From assembly GCA_023387755.1 (NCBI GenBank), contig JAEWHO010000047.1:1-8168 (forward strand): DNA of 8,168 bases. The letters run 5' to 3'. The DNA comes from Actinomycetes bacterium. GTDB lineage: Bacteria > Actinomycetota > Actinomycetes > Actinomycetales > Actinomycetaceae. Below are positions 5,904 to 8,168 of this stretch, one piece after another. Position numbers and translations under genes: made by a program. The stretch's first letter is position 1. Every line of letters starts with the position of its first letter. The notes under the pieces are model-generated. The model was given only the letters and a program-made list of their open reading frames with translations, searched no databases and was not told the origin of the DNA.

Positions 5904-6065
5904 TTGCTCCTAGCCTACTACCCTGGCGGCCAAGCTAAAAATAGAACCCATATCGGGTGCCGCTGTCCGGTAGTCACCTCCGCGCGGGGCGCACCTCCAC
6001 GCTAAGCTCGCTCCGCATACTCCGGCCCGAATCCTGCACCTGGCGCGATTTTGCCAATGAAAGGT

Positions 6066-6093
6066 TTGGGCTTTACCACTTCCAGTTTATGTT
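6066..6093 (+). promoter_or_regulatory. Candidate nhaA promoter
   Basis: TATGTT (6088-6093) fits the TANNNT -10. TTGGGC (6066-6071), sharing TTG with the -35 consensus, lies 16 nt upstream. The expected transcription start, about 6100, falls on the left arm of the inverted repeat at 6099-6135, giving a leader of roughly 49 nt. The local AT-richness supports promoter function. Confidence 0.4.
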
Positions 6094-6098
6094 TTGAG

Positions 6099-6135
6099 GA
6101 ACGGCGGATTATCCTGGATACAGTTGCCGCCGTTC
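6099..6135 (+). repeat. Nested inverted repeat in the nhaA leader
   Basis: GAACGGCGG (6099-6107) is perfectly complementary to CCGCCGTTC (6127-6135) across 19 nt. Inside lies a second palindrome, TATCCTGGATA (6110-6120), with 5-bp arms. In RNA this is a strong 9-bp stem that fills most of the predicted leader and ends 13 nt before ATG 6149. In DNA it could be a repressor operator just downstream of the promoter. The position argues for control of nhaA; the mechanism is unknown. Confidence 0.55.
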
Positions 6136-6148
6136 GAAAGAGCCCTCC

Positions 6149-7615
6149 ATGTCTGAGATTCAGCCGCACAAGCATATGCCGCCCGCAACCGTCCTTTCGG
6201 GGAGCGCGGCTCGGAGCCGTGCCCGCTACCGGCACTCTCACCCAGGATCGGACCGTATCCCCCATCCGGGCCCTTCCTTGAAGCAACGCCCCTCGTTATC
6301 GTCCGGTATTGTCCGCTCTTCGCGCTACAACTCGCCCGGTGCGCGCACAATGCGCCGCCCGCGCACGCTAGATTTGCGACGCCGCTCCCTGCACCGTTAC
6401 CAGTACCGACTGAAATCCGGCCCCCACGGTTTTAAGGGCTTTATCGGATCTATCCCGGCACGGCTCCATCACGAACCCACCGCAGGTATGGTCTTGCTGA
6501 CCGGTGCCGTCCTCGCACTGCTGTGGGCGAACTCCCCGTGGCGGGAGATCTACCATAATCTCAGTGAATATCACGTGGGTCCGGCATCCCTCCATTTGAA
6601 TCTGTCCTTGGCGCACTGGGCCTCGGACGGCCTGCTGGCAATCTTCTTCTTTGTGATCGGTCTGGAGTTAAAAACCGAGTTCGTTACGGGCGCTCTGCGC
6701 GATATTCGCCAAGCTATGGTGCCGATTCTCGCCGCTGTTTTCGGTATGGTTGGCCCGGCCGTCATCTACGTGCTGATCCAGTTGGCAACTGAATCGAACG
6801 GTCTGCACGGCTGGGCTATTCCGGTGGCTACGGATATCGCCTTTGCGGTGGCGCTACTGGGCATATTTGGCTCCGGCATGCCCCCGGCAGTGCGTACCTT
6901 CCTGCTTACTCTCGCCGTCGTGGATGATCTGCTGGGGATCATCATTATTGCCACCTTCTACACCGAATCCCTGAACTTTATTATGCTGTTTGCCGCCCTT
7001 GCGGTGGTGGCGCTCTTTGGGGTTTTGGTGAATATGCGCGTGACGACGCCGTTTATTTTAATGCCGCTCGGTGTCCTCGCGTGGGTGCTCATGCACACCT
7101 CGGGCGTGCACGCGACTATCGCCGGGGTGTTGCTCGGCCTCACTGTTCCAGCCACTATGAAACGCAGCGAGCACCGCGCGCTGACTGAGGCTTGGAGTGA
7201 ACGCTTCCATCCATGGTCGGCCGGGCTGGTGTTACCGATTTTCGCGTTCTTTGCTGCCGGCGTGACTGTGGTGGGCTCCGGGCCACTGGATAAGACTTTC
7301 TTCGATCCGGTCGCATTCGGCATTATCATGGCGCTCCCCTTCGGTAAGCTCATCGGCATTTGGGGTGGAACCGCCGTCTTGGTGAAGATAACACGCCTAC
7401 GCCTCAGCGGCGGGGTAAACCTGGTTGATCTGGTCGGGGTCTCGCTGCTCGGCGGTATCGGTTTTACCGTGTCACTTCTGATTGCGGGACTTTCCTTTGG
7501 GGATTCCCCCGAAACCGATCACGCCAAGATCGGCGTGATTGTGGGCTCCTTGTTGGCTGCGGTCCTGGGGGCCTGGGCGCTGCATAGGCGCACCTCCACC
7601 AAGGTGCGCGTCTAG
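6149..7615 (+). CDS. nhaA: NhaA-type Na+/H+ antiporter
   Basis: An inner-membrane antiporter that exchanges cytoplasmic Na+ (or Li+) for external protons. The membrane part runs from about residue 112 to 480 and carries the NhaA hallmarks: ATDIAFA with Thr228-Asp229 (Thr132-Asp133 in E. coli), LAVVDDLLGIIII with Asp259-Asp260 (Asp163-Asp164, the ion-binding pair), and Lys400 in LPFGKLIG (Lys300). The early motif GLELKTEFVTG and late GGIGFTVSLLIAGLSF also match. All transport residues are intact. The protein has 488 residues against 388 in E. coli; the excess is mainly an N-terminal extension of about 100 residues rich in Arg, Ser, His and Pro, with no membrane segment. ATG 6149 is preceded by a weak AAAGAG; a shorter form from ATG 6350 (MRRPRTLD) is possible but has no ribosome-binding site. 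Monocistronic and convergent with the Ppx gene, 19 nt between stops. Confidence 0.94.
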   Translation: MSEIQPHKHMPPATVLSGSAARSRARYRHSHPGSDRIPHPGPSLKQRPSLSSGIVRSSRYNSPGARTMRRPRTLDLRRRSLHRYQYRLKSGPHGFKGFIGSIPARLHHEPTAGMVLLTGAVLALLWANSPWREIYHNLSEYHVGPASLHLNLSLAHWASDGLLAIFFFVIGLELKTEFVTGALRDIRQAMVPILAAVFGMVGPAVIYVLIQLATESNGLHGWAIPVATDIAFAVALLGIFGSGMPPAVRTFLLTLAVVDDLLGIIIIATFYTESLNFIMLFAALAVVALFGVLVNMRVTTPFILMPLGVLAWVLMHTSGVHATIAGVLLGLTVPATMKRSEHRALTEAWSERFHPWSAGLVLPIFAFFAAGVTVVGSGPLDKTFFDPVAFGIIMALPFGKLIGIWGGTAVLVKITRLRLSGGVNLVDLVGVSLLGGIGFTVSLLIAGLSFGDSPETDHAKIGVIVGSLLAAVLGAWALHRRTSTKVRV

Positions 7616-7634
7616 TATAAGAGCCGTCTGCGGG

Positions 7635-8168
7635 TTACTGCCCCACTGAGAGGGCGATGCCATCCAGAATGTCGTGTTCAGAGGTGGTGGCGCCGCTGAG
7701 CTCTCGGCCTTGCTCAGCCACCCGCTGGGCCACTCGGCTCACGATCCGGTCCCATACCAGGGCACCTGCTGCAATGACGTCTACCCGGCCCGGATGTAGG
7801 AATCCCATAGCTTCCCGTTCGGCGCGGGTAGCCTCAATGAAGGCCTGGCAGGACGCGTGGATTCGGTCAATACTCAGGTGGGTGCCGTCAATTGCAGCCG
7901 AATCGTAGCGGGGCAAGCCGAGGGCATGGGCCGTTACGGTCGTTACCGATCCGGCCAGGCCGATCAGCCGTGCCGTCGCGCCTAAATCGACCACCTGTTC
8001 GGCGTCGTCGAGAGCCGCCTCAATATCCCGAGTGGCCGCCGCGATCTGCTCCGAACTGGGAGGATTGGTACGCAGATGATCGGTATGCAGCGGACCGGGG
8101 TTGGCGGCTTCTCCAGCCAGATGCCGCTCGCTCATCCGCACGCACCCGATATTCATGGAGTATTGGCT
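7635..8168 (-). CDS. Ppx/GppA-family phosphatase, C-terminal part
   Basis: The reading frame is open to the right edge, so only the last 177 residues of a protein normally a little over 300 residues long are present; the true start lies outside the window. The visible part begins SQYSMNIGCVRMSERHL, which follows the ATP-binding-like glycine motif of the N-terminal half in this family. Further on are IGLAGSVTTVTAHALGLPRYD, HPGRVDVIAAGALVWDRIV and the terminal TSEHDILDGIALS, typical of actinobacterial Ppx/GppA proteins. These belong to the ASKHA fold and remove terminal phosphate from polyphosphate and/or pppGpp; which substrate applies cannot be told from this half. It is cytoplasmic, with no membrane segments. 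The catalytic Glu and the phosphate-binding loop lie in the missing part. The stop is TAA. Confidence 0.9.
   Translation of the reverse strand, partial: SQYSMNIGCVRMSERHLAGEAANPGPLHTDHLRTNPPSSEQIAAATRDIEAALDDAEQVVDLGATARLIGLAGSVTTVTAHALGLPRYDSAAIDGTHLSIDRIHASCQAFIEATRAEREAMGFLHPGRVDVIAAGALVWDRIVSRVAQRVAEQGRELSGATTSEHDILDGIALSVGQ

Larger units (their letters stand above)
5904..6148. other. Non-coding stretch between the tRNA and nhaA
   Basis: These 245 nt hold no convincing gene. A TAGGCT hexamer (complement of 5912-5917) lies 8 nt upstream of the tRNA on the minus strand and may be its -10; its -35 is poor. The right-hand end carries the nhaA promoter and leader hairpin described separately. 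Between about 5920 and 6060 I see no clear motif. Open frames crossing it on the minus strand enter the nhaA coding region and look like chance frames. Confidence 0.6.

Noticed and set aside
6061..6148. Known Li+ riboswitch (nhaA-I or nhaA-II) or Na+ riboswitch ahead of nhaA
   Set aside because: The leader is short, about 49 nt, and I do not see the multi-stem conserved cores of those classes. Only a simple nested hairpin is present.
6002..6350. Minus-strand open frames of 87-94 codons between the tRNA and nhaA
   Set aside because: They overlap the start of nhaA in antisense, lack ribosome-binding sites, and their products match nothing recognisable.
7616..7660. Terminator between nhaA and the Ppx gene
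   Set aside because: Only a 4-bp GCCC/GGGC stem inside the Ppx coding end is found, with no T-run.
1..8168. CRISPR arrays, insertion sequences, defence or toxin-antitoxin genes
   Set aside because: No spaced direct repeats, transposase motifs or small paired genes were found; the window is packed with recognisable chromosomal families.

Overview
The window (8,168 nt, GC-rich) looks like ordinary chromosome of a high-GC Gram-positive bacterium (Actinomycetota). The case rests on GC-ending codons, TANNNT -10 elements, a probably leaderless kinase transcript, and actinobacterial-type family members (kinase, Ppx/GppA-type phosphatase, Q/G/Y-rich Bax inhibitor-1-like protein). A member of the Actinomycetaceae or a relative is my best guess, at low confidence. 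No phage, transposon, plasmid or CRISPR features are visible.

Layout, left to right. Positions 1-156 hold no gene but carry two very GC-rich inverted repeats behind the leftmost gene, one containing a run of 12 G. A two-gene minus-strand operon follows: a seven-helix Bax inhibitor-1/YccA-like membrane protein (574-1536) and then an FKBP-type prolyl isomerase (157-564). The 139-nt divergent region 1537-1675 carries opposed promoters. Rightward from it run a NarL/DesK-type sensor histidine kinase (1676-3046) and its LuxR-family response regulator (3141-3869). Convergent to these is a minus-strand LtaS/OpgB-like phosphoglycerol transferase (3886-5703), which starts with GTG. Next come a minus-strand tRNA gene with a UAA (leucine) anticodon (5830-5903), a 245-nt non-coding stretch, and an NhaA-type Na+/H+ antiporter (6149-7615) with a long basic N-terminal extension and a strong inverted repeat in its leader. 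The window ends inside a minus-strand Ppx/GppA-family phosphatase (7635-8168, C-terminal part only).

Several genes concern the cell envelope and ion or stress homeostasis (BI-1 protein, sensor kinase, glycerophosphate transferase, NhaA, Ppx), but nothing shows that they form one system. Only the BI-1/FKBP pair and the kinase/regulator pair are convincingly linked.

The most unusual item is the tRNA. It has a leucine anticodon, A73, a leucine-like D-arm and an A15-U48 pair, but a 5-nt variable region instead of the long arm normal for bacterial tRNA-Leu. Next in interest are Ser at the expected Thr nucleophile position of the LtaS/OpgB-like enzyme, the hairpin in the nhaA leader, and the leaderless kinase start with a TTA at codon 7.
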